From positions 1 to 7,785 of the forward strand of contig SYLK01000901.1 in NCBI GenBank assembly GCA_005809115.1: a stretch of DNA of 7,785 nucleotides, written 5' to 3'. Numbering within the stretch: the first letter of the stretch is position 1; every line of letters begins with the position of its first letter. Both the position numbers and the translations under genes were made by a program. Source of the DNA: Planctomyces sp. Lineage in GTDB: Bacteria > Planctomycetota > Planctomycetia > Planctomycetales > Planctomycetaceae. Shown here in pieces: positions 6,943 through 7,785 of this stretch. The notes under the pieces are model-generated. The model was not told the origin of the DNA. It was given only the letters and a program-made list of their open reading frames with translations, and ran no database searches.

Positions 6943-7785
6943 TCAGCGATTGAACAGAAACGCCGGACTGTTGATCAGCGCCCACATCAGATCTTCGCCC
7001 GCTTCAGTCAATGACGGAACACTGGCGAAAAACTCCCGCGCCCGCTGCAGTTCCTCATCCGAGGGATGTCGGCACAGCGTCGACAGGTAGACCGTGTCGA
7101 TCAGCTGTTCGGCGGATGCCCCCGACCGCACCGCCACAGCGATCACTCCATCCGGATGAATGATGGCATCGCTGATGGTGGGGCCGTTGATCATGTTCAG
7201 CGTCTGTCCCAGACTGACATCGCTGCTGCGTTCGCACTCACAGGGAGATTCACGGGGCGGACGCCCGAACATGTCGAGGAATGCAACTTCCACCTGCGGG
7301 TCGGGCAGCTGAGCGGCACGAAATCCGGCCGGAACGCCGGGGAGCGCACGCGGTGCTCCGGTCGCCTGAAAAATCGCGTCATACAGCTGTTCTGCGGTCA
7401 GGCGGCGGGGCTGTGCATGCGAAAAGTTCGTCCGGTCATCCTCGTTCCAGACATTGGCCGCCAGACTCCGCTGATACGTGGCCGAAGCACAGATCAGGCG
7501 AATCAGCCGTTTCAGATCGTAACCATGCTGAATGAAATCCTGTGTCAGCGCGTCCAGCAGCTCGGGATTCGAAGCAGGATTGCTGGCACGGATATCATCC
7601 ACGGGATCCATAATGCCGCGACCGAAGAAATAACTCCAGTACCGATTAACGGCGCTGCGGGCGAAGTAGGGATTCTGGTCCGATGTGAGCCACTGCGCGA
7701 GCTGCACTCGTCGACTGGCCGACTGTTCAATCGTGCCACTGTGCGTGAACGGAAATCCGGGTGACACTGACTGATTGGTGCTGGG
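6943..7785 (-). CDS. DUF1553 (PSD1) protein, C-terminal part, 5' end outside window
   Basis: The frame is open from the right edge (281 codons, 280 residues) to a TGA at 6943-6945. The GTG at 7765-7767 is an internal valine, not a start. The visible sequence carries the whole typical DUF1553 end: RRVQLAQWLTSDQNPYFAR, then VNRYWSYFFGRGI, DPVDDIRASNPASNPELLD, YDLKRLIRLI, RRLTAEQLYDAI, LPGVPAGFRAAQLPD, FLDMFGRPPRESPCECER, NMINGPTISDAI and a final YLSTLCRHPSDEEL. Members usually carry DUF1549 and often cytochrome c or concanavalin-like domains further N-terminal, are exported, and are expanded in planctomycetes. Their function is unresolved; links to polysaccharide use have been suggested for some. 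The neighbour is often a DUF1501 gene; here it is instead a cupin 17 bases downstream, in the same orientation, so it is probably co-transcribed. Whether it shares a pathway with the cupin, ferritin-like and dehydrogenase genes is inference. Confidence 0.95.
   Translation of the reverse strand, partial: PSTNQSVSPGFPFTHSGTIEQSASRRVQLAQWLTSDQNPYFARSAVNRYWSYFFGRGIMDPVDDIRASNPASNPELLDALTQDFIQHGYDLKRLIRLICASATYQRSLAANVWNEDDRTNFSHAQPRRLTAEQLYDAIFQATGAPRALPGVPAGFRAAQLPDPQVEVAFLDMFGRPPRESPCECERSSDVSLGQTLNMINGPTISDAIIHPDGVIAVAVRSGASAEQLIDTVYLSTLCRHPSDEELQRAREFFASVPSLTEAGEDLMWALINSPAFLFNR

Noticed and set aside
7066..7764. 232-residue open frame on the plus strand
   Set aside because: It is antisense to the clearly conserved DUF1553 coding region and shows no domain or ribosome binding site.
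1..7785. CRISPR array, insertion sequence, tRNA, rRNA or phage genes
   Set aside because: No regularly spaced repeats, transposase or integrase motifs, cloverleaf or rRNA stretches were seen on either strand.

Overview
The window looks like a chromosomal fragment of a planctomycete. The strongest evidence is the gene cut by the right edge. Its product is the C-terminal part of a DUF1553 (PSD1) protein, a family expanded mainly in Planctomycetes and related lineages and usually found in the same polypeptide or operon as DUF1549 and planctomycete-type cytochrome c domains. High GC, heavy GC bias at third codon positions (which produces long antisense open frames), use of GTG starts, and a PHPGPLP-type palindromic repeat between genes all fit. 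No mobile element, CRISPR array, tRNA or rRNA is visible.

Layout. Positions 3-800 (+) hold the end of a long, low-complexity, probably disordered protein whose start lies outside the window. Positions 801-1050 form a repeat-bearing gap between converging genes, with two hairpins and a C-rich/G-rich tract. Positions 1051-3348 (-) are a complete priA, the primosomal helicase for replication restart. A 180-bp divergent spacer follows, then a complete methylated-DNA--protein-cysteine methyltransferase gene of the Ogt type at 3529-4017 (+). These two genome-maintenance genes are divergent, so they may share a control region but not a transcript.

Positions 4043-7785 (-) form a compact co-oriented block. 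In transcription order it holds the DUF1553 protein (cut at the window edge), a small single-domain cupin (start best placed at 6925), a 470-residue ferritin-like protein (start best placed at 6497) and a medium-chain dehydrogenase lacking the usual catalytic zinc ligands. The gaps are 17, 2 and 7 bases, so the genes are very probably one translationally coupled operon. A metal-binding cupin, a putative di-iron oxidase or oxygenase and an NAD(P)-dependent dehydrogenase together look like a short small-molecule oxidation pathway. Its substrate cannot be read from the sequence. This cassette is the best candidate here for an undescribed system. The rest is ordinary housekeeping plus one poorly conserved tail.
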